Shown piece by piece: positions 12,301 to 24,800 of a DNA stretch of 64,000 nucleotides. The translations under genes and the position numbers were made by a program. How positions within the stretch are numbered: the first letter of the stretch is position 1; every line of letters starts with the position of its first letter. A model generated the notes under the pieces. That model was not told where the DNA came from and made no database searches. It saw only the letters and a program-made list of their open reading frames with translations. This DNA is from Dermatophagoides farinae. Taxonomy: Eukaryota; Arthropoda; Arachnida; Sarcoptiformes; Pyroglyphidae. The stretch is from NCBI RefSeq assembly GCF_024713945.1, contig NC_134682.1, positions 2,542,001-2,606,000 of the forward strand, read 5' to 3'.

Positions 12301-14543
12301 TTGAATGATTTTCGATAACCGATTATGATGACCATTATATATCTTGTAAAGAACATTGAACGTTTTATATATTGGGTGTTTCGTGTGTATGTGTGTGTGT
12401 TCATTGTGTAGTTTCGATGTTTGAGATGATATTTTTAGTTAACTTTAACCGTAATGGCCATCGCCAATATGATGATTATGGTGAAAAAAAACACTTTTGA
12501 CGATCAATGCGTACTATATCAAGATAGATCGTCTTCAGTGGTTGGTTGTTTGTTGTCCAAGGCAAACATGATTATGATTCGGTCAAACTTGATAATGTTA
12601 AGGAATGAACGAAACAATCGTTGGTCATCATCAAAACAAGAACATTTTGCATGTTTGAATGATGAATAAAATCAAATCGAATTAAACATGTTGAATGTTT
12701 GTTTTTCATTTATTATTTTTCTCTTTCTCTCTCTGTTTACGTTTCTTATTTTTGGATTATTCAATTTATGCCAATTTATTTTTGAGGGTCAGCAAATAAC
12801 TTGAAACAACAATAACAACAACAAAGGTGAATGTTGATTTGATTGAGTAGGATGAGGATTTCTCGTCGTTGTTGTTGTTGTTGTTGATTAGATTATCTCT
12901 CATTAATTGGATTTTCATTTTCTGCTCATAAATTAAAATCCATAAAAAGCGAAATTTGCGAAAAAAAAACTTTTTTCTTCTTTTTCTTGTTGTGGTTCAT
13001 CAATTTTGCAATTTTTCGATTGAATTAAAAAAGCTTTCTATTTTTTCCCCTATATATCATTTGTTTAACTTGATTAATTAAATCCTCCTAATGATTAAAA
13101 TGACCGGATATTAATCATCATCGTTTTTTTTAAATTTATTTATAGAAATAGATTTCGATGAAAAACTTTTACTTGAAATGACGGCTTTTGATGAAAAATT
13201 ACGTGAATTTATACGACATATTGAATGGGCCATATATAAACTATCATCAACAATCATAAATGATTCTAATTCGGATCTAATATCACCAATGACCGCTGTT
13301 GTAAATGATTATTCTTCAATCGATAACGATGATGATCGATTATCACTTGGTCAATGGATCGATCAAATTGAACAAGAAATATGGTCCGGTATTCTAGATG
13401 ATATGGATATGAATCGTCCATTAGTAAGAATTATACGTTTAGCTAGTCTATTTCCGAATACATTACCCGTTTGGTTAGATTCCAGTTATAACAACAATGA
13501 TGATGGATGTAATCGACAACAACAATTATTATTCGAATGTATACGATTACGGCAATTATTACGACGATGGTTTTCAGCTACATCATTAGATTATGGTCTT
13601 GATTTATCATCATCATCATCTTCAATGGCCAATGTTATTTTGCCTGATCAAATAGCCATTGTTGAATATTTGACCGAATTTCGTCGTAACATACGTCAGT
13701 CAACATTAGTTATGCTTAAAAATTTGAAAAAAATCCAACAACAACAACAACAGAAACAAAAATCCGATATTAACAATAACAATGGTCATGGCCATTCAGA
13801 ACAATCAAATACTAATCATCACTTTGATCAACAAAAAAATGAAATGATAAAAATTCTTGAACATTGTGATCAAACAAGAACATTTCTGGAAAGGCGTGGT
13901 TTTAAATTAAAGGTTAGTAGTGTTTGTTTGTATGTATGTTTCCTTTCAGGTATTATAATTCAAATTCAATTCCTTTTGTTCATTCGTGGATAACCGAAAA
14001 GAAAATGGATTTTTTTTTCTGAAACTGAAAATTATTATTAGAGAGAGAGCTTTGAATGATTGTATCAAATCAAAATTTTTCATCCGAATGATAATGACAT
14101 TCCTGCATGCATCTCTTTGGCTACAAATATATAATCCGATCTTTTATTTGATCATTTCAAACACACACACACATCGTTTGATTAAGATTAGCGCGAAATA
14201 AGGATTATCACACTATGGAAAAATTTTTCCACGAAAAATAAAAAATGTTTAGACAATGATTCTCTCTTGATTTTTATATAGAAGGATTAATAAATGAATG
14301 AATAATAAGATGATGATGATCTCAAATTTCAAAACCAACATGGAGACATGGATTATTAAAAAATTTATTTTTTCTTCATCTTGTTTCGTTGTTGATTTTC
14401 AGTTTCATTTTTTTTTGTTTTTATTTCTTTTTCACGATTTTTCCCTTTCTGTATCTTCTTGATTGTAATCGTTATTTTTTTTTCGTTTTTGTTTTTGTTT
14501 GGTTTTCTTGATCAAATAGGACCAACGATCTTCATCATCATGA
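9395..14543 (+). CDS. CARS2: Mitochondrial cysteinyl-tRNA synthetase
   Basis: Exons 9395-10514, 13146-13912 and 14520-14543 join in frame to 636 aa. The enzyme charges tRNA-Cys in mitochondria. The first 27 residues are rich in Arg and hydrophobic residues with no acid, as in a mitochondrial presequence. Class I signatures are clear: the HIGH motif as HLGHA (83-87) after CCGPTVYD, and KMSKSLGN (339-346). Zinc ligands are visible as Cys in CCGP, Cys in WHVECS, and His and Glu in PHHHCES, although the usual HHENE core reads HHHCE. The last coding exon gives only DQRSSSS and a stop, fitting the KDRSS-type tail of human CARS2 (564 aa). The extra length is poly-Q, poly-S and His-rich insertions. 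Intron 1 is about 2.6 kb, unusually long for this window. Confidence 0.92.
10515..13145 (+). other. Large intron 1 of CARS2
   Basis: Bounded by a GTAAGT donor and a TTTATAG acceptor, phase 1. Contents are AT-rich simple repeats (GAT/ATC, GTT, CA/TG), a CT tract near 12720, and one sharply GC-rich patch at about 11168-11210. Short open stretches inside have no recognisable similarity. Confidence 0.8.
11168..11210. other. GC-rich island inside CARS2 intron
   Basis: A run of about 40 bases made mostly of G and C, including the self-complementary core CGGCCGGCCG, sits in DNA that is otherwise nearly all A/T. It has no ORF and no obvious inverted partner within the intron. It could be the remnant of an inserted element or a regulatory or structured RNA site. 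Confidence 0.4.
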
Positions 14544-14565
14544 GTTGCTGAGATTATCGAAATTG

Positions 14566-14598
<33 letters not shown>

Positions 14599-16058
14599 AA
14601 TTAGTAATTGAACAATAATTCAACATTATAAAATGTATCGATTTTTACCTGATTTCATCATCATTTGATTAAGATGAAAAGATGATAAATTTTTCTCCAA
14701 AAAAAAAGATAATGATAATCCGGTTATTATTATTATTATGGATGTGTATGATGATTAATCAACGAATCAACGCCTACATTATGTCATGTAAAAAAAAGTG
14801 ATCTGTAGCCATATCATACTCAAAGAATGACCAATGGTGAAAAAAAAAATCCAGGCCGAACATCATCGTTATCATCATCATCATCATCTGATTGAAGAAT
14901 TATAATTAGAAATTTTTTGTGAAATAACAAAAAAAAAAATTTCGACACTTGTCAAAAATATTTTCTTATGTTGTTTGATCCTGAATTTCAAAAAAAAAAA
15001 AAAAATTTTATTGCGATCCAAATGATTTCAAAATGAATAAATATAGGTGATCATCATGAAAACGGGTACAAGATACAAACAAAAAAAAACATGCGAAACA
15101 AAATGTTTAACCAAAAAAAAAATCGGACAATAACAATCCTGGATAGAAAAAAGAAAAAGAAAAATTAAACTGATCTAACCTTGTAGTTGTTGTTGTTTGA
15201 TTTTGTATGTGTGGTATCGCGGTATTATTATATTTGATTTTGGTTGTTGTTGTTGTTGTTACTGTTTTTTGTTTGGTTGATCTATTTTTATGATCAGTTA
15301 TCCAACAACAGCAGCAGCAACAACAACAACAACAACAACAACAACGACGACGACGATGATGAAAAAAATATTAAGCCAAGTTTGGGATTTTGCCAATTTT
15401 GTACACAAACAATGAGACGAAGGATTTGGCAAATTTTCTTTTTTTCTTTCAAAGTCTTCAAAATTATTATTATTTAACAATGAAATAATATAATTATGTT
15501 TTTTTCTTTGTCGGTATCTGATTGATTGATTGATTCACTGAATGAATGAATGAATGAGATATGAATGTTTTTTTTTGTAGAAAGTAGTGAGAAAGATAGA
15601 TACATACATAATCATTGTAATCATTTGTCGATAATCTTCGACCACACATACACACACACATCGAGAAAATTTATTTTCAATGGCCAGAATAATAATAATG
15701 ATGATGATACATAATGATTCGGCACGTTAACCATTGATTATTATTGTTGATTATGATTATTATTGAAAATCAATCATTCGATGATCGTGAATTGAAATTA
15801 TTTGTATTTGTATTTTTATTTTTTTTTGATGATGGAAAATTTCATTTTTAGAAATTTTTTTTTCTCCATTTTGGCCGATAAAAACGGTTGGATATCATCA
15901 TAGTGTGTGTGTGTGATCCAGATATTTTTTCTTTGACCATTTTGGTTGTGGCATTCACACACACACACATTTGCATGCATAATGGCAATTTATCATCGCA
16001 CGAATAATCATCATATGTATGATGGGAACAATGGAACAATGCTGAAATATCTGGAAAC

Positions 16059-16084
16059 AAAAAAAAAAAAAAAAAAAAAAAAAA
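16059..16084. repeat. Poly(A) run of about 26 bases
   Basis: Longest A homopolymer I noticed in the window. It is flanked by ordinary AT-rich DNA, with no coding sequence ahead that would make it a processed-pseudogene tail. Confidence 0.8.
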
Positions 16085-16205
16085 CAAAACGAATTTGAAA
16101 AAAAAACTTTTTTCTTCTTTTTTTTTATTTTGAAATGATAACCTTTGCTTTTTTAACTAACTAATTTTCACAGCATCACCCAGAATTGTTTGATGCATTG
16201 AACCT

Positions 16206-16233
<28 letters not shown>
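16206..16233. repeat. (CA)n microsatellite, about 14 units
   Basis: Uninterrupted alternating C and A; a usable length-polymorphism site. Similar shorter CA/TG tracts recur every few kilobases. Confidence 0.9.
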
Positions 16234-16236
<3 letters not shown>

Positions 16237-16855
16237 ACGGGAATTCAGACTAAACTAAAAGGAAATCATTGGGTTATTTTTAGTTCAACATAATCATTGC
16301 TGTTGTTACTGAAAAATTAAAGTTTTTTTCAAAAAAAAAAAAAAAAAAATTCGTAAATTATGGACACACACACACACCAGGTGTTGATCATGATTGTTTC
16401 GAACGTTGAAAAAAAAAACGAATGACCGATGTGCTTCTTTTAATGTGATCACTATATAGTTATATACTATACCATTTTAGATGGATTATCTCTCATACTG
16501 TAATTCCATTTTGAAATTTAGTTCAAAAGTTTTTTTTACGTTTCATTTCAAAAAAAAAAAAAAAAAAATGGACGACATTTGAATTGTTGAAAGTTTGTTG
16601 TCTTTCTAATTATATTCACATAAGAAAATGTCCAAAAGACTATGCAATGATTTGCTATAATTAAACAGCTTTGATAAGCATAGTGAAAGTTTTTTTTGTT
16701 GTTGTTGTCGTTGTTGTTGTTGTTTTATTTTGTATTTATCTGGCTACATTTTTCAAACATACCGTATCATACACAATGATGGTTTTTTTTTGTATTACAT
16801 CTAATATTGTAATCATGGCAATAATCTCTGTCATCAGGTGGTATGTATGTGTGTG

Positions 16856-16886
<31 letters not shown>

Positions 16887-17561
16887 CCTTTACATTGGTC
16901 AAGATTAGAACATCATTATTATCAGCAAGCAACAGCAGCAGCAGCAATTTCTATAATAGGGATGTGAATGAATAAAAGTAAAATTAGTAAAGAAAAAAAT
17001 TGTTTACCACCATCATCATCATCATCATCATCGTAATTATTATCAAAAAAAAAACTTGACAAAAATGCCATTATATGACATAAATATGTCAACCTATTTT
17101 AGTTATATTAGTTTGGCCTAAATAATTTTTCAATAAGCTAAGAAAACAAAACGACCCTCAAGCTTCTGTCCATCAAACACAGATACAAACTATCGATAAT
17201 CATACTAATTATCTAGTCAATCAAAAAAAAAATTATTGAACATATATTTTGATCAGATAGATAATAAATAAACAAACAAACAAACAAAATTATGATTATC
17301 AACAATGTTTGGACATGATGATGATGATGATGATAAGGAAAAAAACAAGAAAAAAAATTAACTAAATCCAAAAAAAGGGATTGGTTCGATGATTTTTGAG
17401 AAAAAAAAAATAAAAGAAAATCATAATAATAACTTGGTCATATCTTTTCATCATCATCATCGTCATCATCATAATTTCTCTTTCAATCATTGATCGATTA
17501 CTAATAATAATCGATCTGATATAATCGAATAAAATCAATTTATTTCAATCTACATACATAC

Positions 17562-17653
17562 CTGTGTATATATTTGGTAGATTTTCATGGACAACCATGG
17601 TTTTGGTTGTCGTTGTTGTTGTTGTTGTTGTTTTAGATCTGGAATTTTGATTT
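17562..17653 (-). CDS. Isolated exon candidate on minus strand, unknown gene
   Basis: On the minus strand a pyrimidine-rich tract ending TTTTTTTCAG precedes 92 bases, followed by a consensus CAG|GTATGT donor. One frame is open throughout (30 codons, phase 1 in, phase 0 out). It reads as IKIPDLK, a short Gln run, then RQPKPWLSMKIYQIYTQ, more protein-like than the surrounding repeats. I do not recognise it and could not connect it to neighbours. It could also be a chance splice pair. Confidence 0.3.
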
Positions 17654-19350
17654 CTGAAAAAAAATAGTTGTCGTCAACAAACAGATTTTCACAAGAATTC
17701 CAAATTTAGTATCATTTTGTTGTAATCAGTTCACATCATCATTTTTTTTTTTTTTGATGGACTTGAGATTTTTTTTCCAAAAAAAAACGTTTGAATTTGG
17801 CCCCATCATCGTCGATGTTGTTGTTGTTCGTTTTAAAATTTGAATTTTTTTTTAATTCTCGAAAAAAATTCAAATTTTCGCCTTATCATATGCAAATGAA
17901 CAAAGATTTAAATCCGTTTTAGCAGCTGAAATTAGAAAGCAAAAAATAAAAAAACTTTTGAAATAAACCAAATTTTATGTTATATGGGAAAATTTTTCTG
18001 TCACATATAGCCACCATTTCATTATCATTAAAGATACCAAAAATATCAATTTCATAGTAAAAATGATGGTCACCACAGATTAACCAATTCAATTGATTTG
18101 ATCATCAATTTTGTTGATTTGATTTTTGGAAGAGATGAAAAAAAAATCAATGTTTTCAGCATCGAATGGCAGTCATTGATGATGATAATGATGATCATTG
18201 AACAAACAAGGTCGGTAACCCATTTTTTCTTTGAATTATGCCAATGATGTCCACAAAATCATTATTTTTTATTATTATAAATACCACTAAATAGATGACC
18301 ACCATCACCATCATGAGAAAATTTCAATCAGATTGATGGATTCAATCTATCAATATCTTTCATTCAATAAAAAAGAAAGAAAGAAATGAGAAAGAATAAT
18401 GTCAACTTTTTTGTAATTCGATCGATTGATCGATAGTTTCGTCCATTCATCCATCATCATCATCATCATTCAAAAGTTCGATGACATTCGAATGAAAATT
18501 TGCTTTCACTTTTCGATTATGTTGATGATGATGATTATGGTAATAAGATATATAGTAGTTTTTGTATGAACATGTGGGAAATTAATTGTTGATTTGATAA
18601 TAATAATTTTAGCTATGAATATAATTGAATTATATTCATTTCATTTACATCAATTGATGATTATGATGAGAATGTTAATGGATTATTATATTGCGTGCCA
18701 TCTTGTCGTTGTTGTTGTTGTTGTCGTCGTTATACCACAATTCGATCCATTTGAATAATAATGATCATCATCATCATCATCAATGGGATGGCACTATCTG
18801 ATTACCACCACCACTGCTACTACTACTACTATTACTATTGAGAAAAGAAGAAAACGAAAAAACTATTTATATTAACTCTTTTTTTTTGGTTATTTTATCA
18901 TCATTAATATTATATTGCTACCTGAATGTTTGTGGTGGTGATTATCATCATCATCATCATTATTATTATCATTTTGGCGATGTATTTGTAATATGCATTA
19001 TATAAAAATAGATTACACTTTCGATCATCATCATCATCATCATTATCTCTACTCATACGTCTCATGTCGATTGACGATGATGATGATGATGATGACCGAA
19101 AATATATCCGCGACATTTTCAATAAAATTCAAATTGTTATTGATGATAGATGAATAAATTTTCACTGTACTGTAATGTAGACACCCATTGATAATTAGGT
19201 TTTTTTTTTGGAAGGGAAAAAAATCAATGTAAATCAATCATTAATCAGATTTCAGATTCATTCATTTTTTGGATCAAAAACCGATGATTTAATTTAATTT
19301 AATTTTTTTTCTTCATTGAACAACAACACACATTCAAAAAAAAAATCTGA
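17654..19350. other. Repeat-rich region between minus-strand exon candidates
   Basis: AT-rich DNA with GAT/ATC and GTT tracts. A minus-strand open stretch at 18910-19122 is largely Ser, Asp and Met repeat translation and ends at a CAG|GTAGCA site. I do not count it as an exon. Confidence 0.45.
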
Positions 19351-19603
19351 TTATTCCATTGGAAATGGCAAAACACCACCACCATCACCATCATCAATAA
19401 CCTGATGATCATTATGAAAATCTATTGGAAAGTAGATATCATTGGTATCATTATTATGTGAATGGAAATCGAATATGCCACTGAATGATTCATATATTTT
19501 TTTTTTCCATATAGATGACATTAATGATATTATATATGAAAATTGAAAAGAAATATATGGCTGATATTGATATATATCCGTGTTTTCTATGGTGGTTTGT
19601 TTT
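19351..19603 (-). CDS. Candidate terminal exon on minus strand, unknown protein
   Basis: A TTTATAG acceptor precedes an 83-codon open stretch ending in TAA. The predicted tail includes SSIWKKKIYESFSGIFDFHS and ends GGGVLPFPME; its composition is mixed rather than repetitive. A CAG|GTTATT site at 19402 offers an internal donor, so it may instead be an internal exon. No family recognised, and no upstream exon could be joined with confidence. It lies on the same strand as the exon candidate at 17562-17653, so both may belong to one gene. Confidence 0.3.
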
Positions 19604-20445
19604 CTATAAATAATAATGATGATGATGATGATGATTATCACACACCATAATATATTGTGAATGGTAAAATGGTCAAAGATCTCATTATTATTCATCATCG
19701 CCATCATCATATGAAATGAAAATGAAAATGTCATCATTATAAAGAAGTGATGATTGTATTTTATTTTTTTTGTATTTTCACTTTCAATCAGACAGTTTTA
19801 ACCGGACAGTACAACAACAACAACAACAACAACGACAATAACAATTCAAGAGTTCATTACCTGATTGATGATGATGAGATTCAAAATTAAAAAAAAAAAA
19901 AATTTTTCTCATTTCAAAAAAGTGGTTTATTTGAATCAACCTAACTAACTGCCGCCACCAAACCAAAATACATGAGCTTCAGGATACGAAAACAGTACGT
20001 ATATATGGGGGCAATGACGATAGTTATTTTTTTTTCTTTTTCATTTGAAAGTAAAATAAACTTTTAGAATGAGAACCCGTTGTTTCATATAAACGCGTTT
20101 TTAAATTTAGACAACAACATCTAGTAAACAATACCCAGTTACGACCATCATTATTATCGATATCAATGATGATGATGATAATGATGATGACAAAATGAAA
20201 CAACAACAAAATGATTAAATGAACAGTATGGAAGGGGAGATGGAAAAAAAAGGAAGAAAATGATAAAAATAACTACATATACGAATTTTTTTTTCTTATT
20301 GAAATGAATTTTCAAGTGAAATATTGTCGTTAACGTTGAAACGAAACGAAACAAAAAAACAGAGCATCCTTCTTTTTTCTGATTGTTTATTGTTTTCACT
20401 TTCTTTTCGTTAAACGTTTCAAAACGACAACAATAGTATTTCATT

Positions 20446-20486
<41 letters not shown>

Positions 20487-20838
20487 CATTTTCGAATGAA
20501 AATGATGATGATGATGATCTAATCTCATTTGAAAAATAATTCATCATCATTTATCAATGAAATGGAATTATGATACAAAAAGAAAAAAAAATTTCATCAC
20601 AAATTAATCAGGTCACATATATACATAATATTCTGGATTCAATTCATTCATGTTTTGATTTTTTTTCTGTTTATGGTGATAAAATGTTAATTATATTCAT
20701 TCATGCAAATTAATTTAGGGCGCCTAGTTTAGCTCGATATTGATTTATTCAATATGTTGGTGAGAAAATTTTTTCTGTCCACAATATTCGTCAGTAGAAT
20801 TTTGTGGCAAACAGGCCAAATCATAATTCAATCATAAA
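19604..20838. other. Non-coding stretch before the retrotransposon remnant
   Basis: Holds CAA repeats at about 19811-19832, a GAT tract at about 20165-20189 and the TG microsatellite at 20449-20482. No exon supported. Confidence 0.6.
20449..20482. repeat. (TG)n microsatellite, about 17 units
   Basis: Perfect alternating purine-pyrimidine tract, the longest TG tract seen in the window; such tracts can adopt Z-DNA. Followed at once by a GAT tract. Confidence 0.9.
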
Positions 20839-21271
20839 TCAAATTAATGATTTGAGTCGATCACGCATCGAAGGATGATAATATCGACGACGCATAATTT
20901 CCATCGTTTTACGTTGGCCAGCATGGCACAATTCTTCATGAACATTTTTTATGACAATATTCAAAACTTTGGTTGGAATGCAAAGTGCAAAAAGCCCATC
21001 AATGGATCTATAGAGGACATCCCCCTTTTCCACGAATTGATGCGGGTTTTTGATCACACATTCATTTAACAATTGATCTTTTTTCTGCTCAACAGACCAG
21101 TTAAATGATTCAATCAAACAAATTCTTGACAAAGCATCGGCCACGACATTAGCTTTACCATCAATATGTTTAATGTCGAAATCGTATTCTTGTAGCTTTA
21201 ATGCCATACGACCCAATTTATTCGTAAGATTTTTTTTTTGATTGTAACCAAACTAATGGTGTATGATCAGT
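20839..21271 (-). pseudogene. Retrotransposon pol remnant: RNase H end plus integrase zinc-binding start
   Basis: The continuous part (20839-21216) has the RNase H C-terminal ADALSR motif, then a linker and the first part of the integrase zinc-binding domain (HEELCHAGQRKTMEIMRRRY, the HxxxC/HxGxxKT pattern). It stops before the CxxC pair. The TDHTPLVWLQ segment lies just upstream, about 21225-21262, in a different frame, with a run of ten A between the two; a TAA codon precedes it. The fragment is a pseudogene relative to a full Ty3/gypsy polyprotein. Confidence 0.82.
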
Positions 21272-21631
21272 TTAATAATTTTTTTTTTTGTTGCGATACA
21301 GAATAGCCAAAGAGTGAAAACAGCCAGCCATTGAATTGAGCCAAAAAAAATAAAAGATAGAGATCTTAACTTTGGATACATCTTTAGCTGAAGAAATAAA
21401 CTGCAGCAATCTTTTCATCTTTAGCGTATATTCAGATATCTTGACATTTTCTTCAATATCTTTTTCATTGAATTCTTCATTAAAATAACTTTCATGTTCA
21501 GCCGCCAATTTTTCGGCCAATTTTTTAATTTTACTTATAGTTTCTTGATCCAAAACAAGTTGATTCAATTCATAACGATTAAATAAGCAAGAAATTTGAC
21601 GACGTAACAATCTAATATTAGCAGGGTTCAT
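21272..21631 (-). pseudogene. Retrotransposon gag-position ORF, N-terminal part
   Basis: ATG at 21631, 14 bases after the primer-binding site begins, as expected for gag. It encodes a Lys/Glu-rich helical segment (ETISKIKKLAEKLAAEHESY and following), predicted coiled coil, and no zinc knuckle. Its last 30 or so codons drift into what looks like RNase H sequence (LAILYRNKK) in the same frame. A deletion therefore appears to have joined gag to RNase H directly. Its exact gag family is uncertain; the helical charged N-terminus also recalls BEL/Pao gags. Confidence 0.5.
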
Positions 21632-21632
21632 G

Positions 21633-21645
21633 ACTCCTGACACCA
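21633..21645 (-). other. Primer-binding site of the retrotransposon
   Basis: The minus strand reads TGGTGTCAGGAGT, matching the complement of a tRNA 3' end (TGG from CCA; the rest resembles tRNA-Leu acceptor sequence). It is placed between the LTR-like block and the gag ATG, exactly where reverse transcription would start. Confidence 0.6.
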
Positions 21646-21801
21646 GAAGAGTTTACGCGAAAAATAACAAGAGCGATAAACTTGTTTAATCATTAATCAT
21701 TAATCATAATGTAACATATATAAATAATAATAATAATATAAAGAACACGTATTGTTAAGACTAATCGAATATCGAATATTCTAGTAATAGTAGCCGTTAC
21801 A
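21646..21801 (-). repeat. Putative 5' LTR of the retrotransposon
   Basis: Defined by TGTAAC at its outer end (21801 on the minus strand) and the primer-binding site at its inner end. It contains a TATA-like CTTTATATTA. No second LTR copy exists in the window to prove the limits, and the inner end lacks the usual CA. Confidence 0.4.
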
Positions 21802-24800
21802 ATAGCAAAATAAATAAGCGCAATGAAAAAAAATCGAAAAATAACACGTTATATATGAAAGGCACCCATATCACAGCACATATGTGCCGGATGTTATAAA
21901 TTAATTTACTAGGCTAAGCCTTTACTTTGTCTTTGACGGTTTGGCAATATTTGTGTTGAGAAAAAATCAGCCACTAGGTGGCGATATACAAAAAAATCAC
22001 AAATGACTATTGTTGACTTGATTTCATGTTTTTTCTTTATTTTTTTTCTGTAATTTTCCTATCATTATCGTTTGATTATTGCCACGATGAAGATCGTTGA
22101 TTTGTTCTTGTGAAATTGAAATAAAATAATCATTTTTCAAAATAAAGTTATATAATAATAAGTTCATATAATTTATAGGTTAATTATAAACCGGTGACAT
22201 AGTTTTTGTAGTGACCAAAACATATCACTATAACTAACAATAACTTCCTGTACTTTTTGGTAATTATTTTGTTTTATTTTTTATTTTTGAAAGTTAAAAT
22301 TACAAACATTTCCGGCCGAAAACAAGTCGTGCACAACAACAACAAAAAATATAATAAAGTGTTTATGATTATTAACCGAAAGAAATTATTATTGTTTTTG
22401 GCCAACGTTTTTTTTTCCTCACTTTCACCACTTTTCCTTTTTTTTGTTTTCATCATCAAGCAGTTTGTTTTGTTTTTTGTTTTTTTTTTGTTCCGGAAAA
22501 AAAATTAACCTGGACTTATATCACCATCATGACAATTCCGGATTGAAATCCATATATGATGATGATGATGAGAATGGAAATTTTTATTTTCATCTAAAAA
22601 AAAATTTCGCACGATATCTGTATTGTTATGATTATGATCTATTTTTAGCCACCATCAAATGGTTACATCATTTGATTTTATATATAATCATCATAAGTTT
22701 CAACAGGAATCGAAATTGGTCAAAATTCGTGTTGTTCCAAAAACAAAACTATTTAGTTCTATAGAAAAAAAATTGACCTAAATTCGTGTAGAATTTTTTG
22801 TCATTTTATCATCATCATCACATAGTTGATATAGTAAACGATAATCAAGATCATCATTATGGTGAAGAAAAATTTATTCAATCCAAACAATAAAAAACAA
22901 AACAGAAGCTATGTATAAAAATGATGATGATGATGACGATAAATTATCAGATGATAATGATGAAATGATAAGATCCTCTTAGCCCTTTTTTTTCGAATGT
23001 TTTACACTATAGTGGTGTGTAAAGAAGAAAAAAAAAGAACATCATCATTTGCATTGATTGGTGATAAGTTTTTTTTTGGACCACTTTTACAGCGGCTATT
23101 TTTACTAGTCATAAGGCCGATTTTTATCATCAGAAAAATATGTTTTTCTTTTTATTCATCTTCATCACAAACGGCCAGCTGATCATCATCGACTCTTATC
23201 ATTGACCACTCATTTGGTCAATGATGTCATCGTTTTTATTTGTTCAAAAGATTAGGACAATTCATTTCATTTCATTCATTCATTCACTTGACTCATCATG
23301 ATGATCATCGGATCATGAACCCAACTTGGAGCAAAAAAAAAAATGTTCAAAATTCACTTTCATTCATCCTTTTATTAAAGTCGAGTTTCAATCAAGAAAA
23401 AAGTGAGAAAAAAAAATCATTTTATCTTCGGGTAAGTTCTATTTATGTTTTTTTTTTCACTTATATTTATTTATTTATTTATTTTCGATTTCAAATTGCC
23501 AATTTTTTTTCCAATTGAACTGACTAACTGACTGAATGAAAGCAAACAGATAACAAGATACCTGAAGCTGGATATATATTGATTTATTTTTCAACGTTTT
23601 CATCGCAGTCATAATCCGGTCATTGGATTTGTTTGGATCATGGATTTTTTCTCCATTCACACACATTTGACTAATTTTTTTTTTTTTGGATATTTCGATT
23701 TGATCAGCAAAAAAAATCTGATTCATTTGACAAGGATTTGTTGTTGTTGTTATTCGATTCATCGAATCGAATCAATCAGAAAAACTTTCGCTAATCGCCG
23801 ATTTGTCTTTCTCTCTATATGTGTGTGTTTCATTCATCCGATAGATGATTATGATTAGGATAAACGTTTTTTTTCTGTTTGAGAAAGTTAAATTTCTCTT
23901 TCATCCAAAATACACCATTCATCGAAAATGTTTTATAAATTTTTTTTTCTATCTCATTCATTTCAAGATTCATTTTTAGACTTTAGACACACCAGCGCGT
24001 ACATTTGAATCGGTTGATTGAACACATATTGGTGTTCATAATAGATAATAGATAATAACCGAATGGATCAATTTTTTTGTTTTGTTTTGTTTCGTTTCTG
24101 TTTTCGGTTATTTTTTTTTTATCAATATTCATGAATTGTAACGAATTTTTCGCTTCTTTTTCTTTTTCTAGAAGTAATCATCATACAAAATGGATAAAAA
24201 GTTTTTTTTTCTGATTCAATAATTATTATGATCGTGGTGTTTATATGTTTCGATGATTGTATGGTTTTTTTTTTTTTTGAAACCACATTCTAAGAAATCA
24301 GAATGAAAAATGATACCACTATTTTAGGACGGATTTACGTTGCTGAAATGATTATAATTATCTATGATGACGATAATGATGATAGTGGCATGGTTATTAT
24401 GGATGAAAAACAACATAATGGTTCATTTGATAAAATAAAATCATTTCCTATTTATGTATTTTATCGAGAATTATTATTGGTTGTCAACAGCAACGACAAC
24501 ATGATACCAGTTTTTTTTCACCATGGAAATTGTTGTTCTGAAATAGAAAATTATTGTTTATTTTGAATTATGTTAATTATAATAATTGGTACCTTGTCAA
24601 AATGTCACATAAGAAAGGTGTGATTTTTTTTTTATTTCTTGGATTGGAGCTGTCATTCATTGATTTTGTTTCCGGTTTTTTTTTGCAAATTTTCTATTAA
24701 TTATGGTGTAGATGGTAGATTTTTTGCTATGATTTCATAAATTTGGTAAAGATTTTGGTTAATTGCTCGAATTTGATTGATCGATCGATTGAGTTGCACT

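Larger units (their letters stand above)
14544..17561. other. Repeat-rich region downstream of CARS2
   Basis: I see no supported exon. Contents: ATC and GAT tracts, CAA/CAG repeat at about 15304-15346, GTT tracts near 15243 and 16851, a CA repeat at 16206-16233, A runs at 16059-16084, 16330-16349 and 16551-16568. Short open stretches here are translations of these repeats. Confidence 0.6.
20839..21801 (-). mobile_element. Decayed, internally deleted LTR retrotransposon (Ty3/gypsy-type pol)
   Basis: Reading the minus strand from 21801 down: an LTR-like block beginning TGTAAC (about 21646-21801), a tRNA-type primer-binding site at 21645, a gag-position ORF starting 14 bases further on, then the end of RNase H and the start of integrase. 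Protease and reverse transcriptase are absent, so the element has a large internal deletion. A stop codon and a frame change at an A run break the pol part. The sequence ends inside integrase with no 3' LTR copy visible, so the element is dead. Ty3/gypsy assignment follows from the RNase H TDHxPLVWLQ and DALSR signatures and the integrase HHCC start. Confidence 0.8.

Noticed and set aside
14432-14626. Minus-strand ORF with nine Asp in a row
   Set aside because: Overlaps the last CARS2 exon in antisense, has no splice acceptor upstream, and its remainder is Lys/Asn-rich like random AT sequence.
24303-24566. 87-codon plus-strand ORF
   Set aside because: Mixed composition but no similarity, no splice context, and length reachable by chance.
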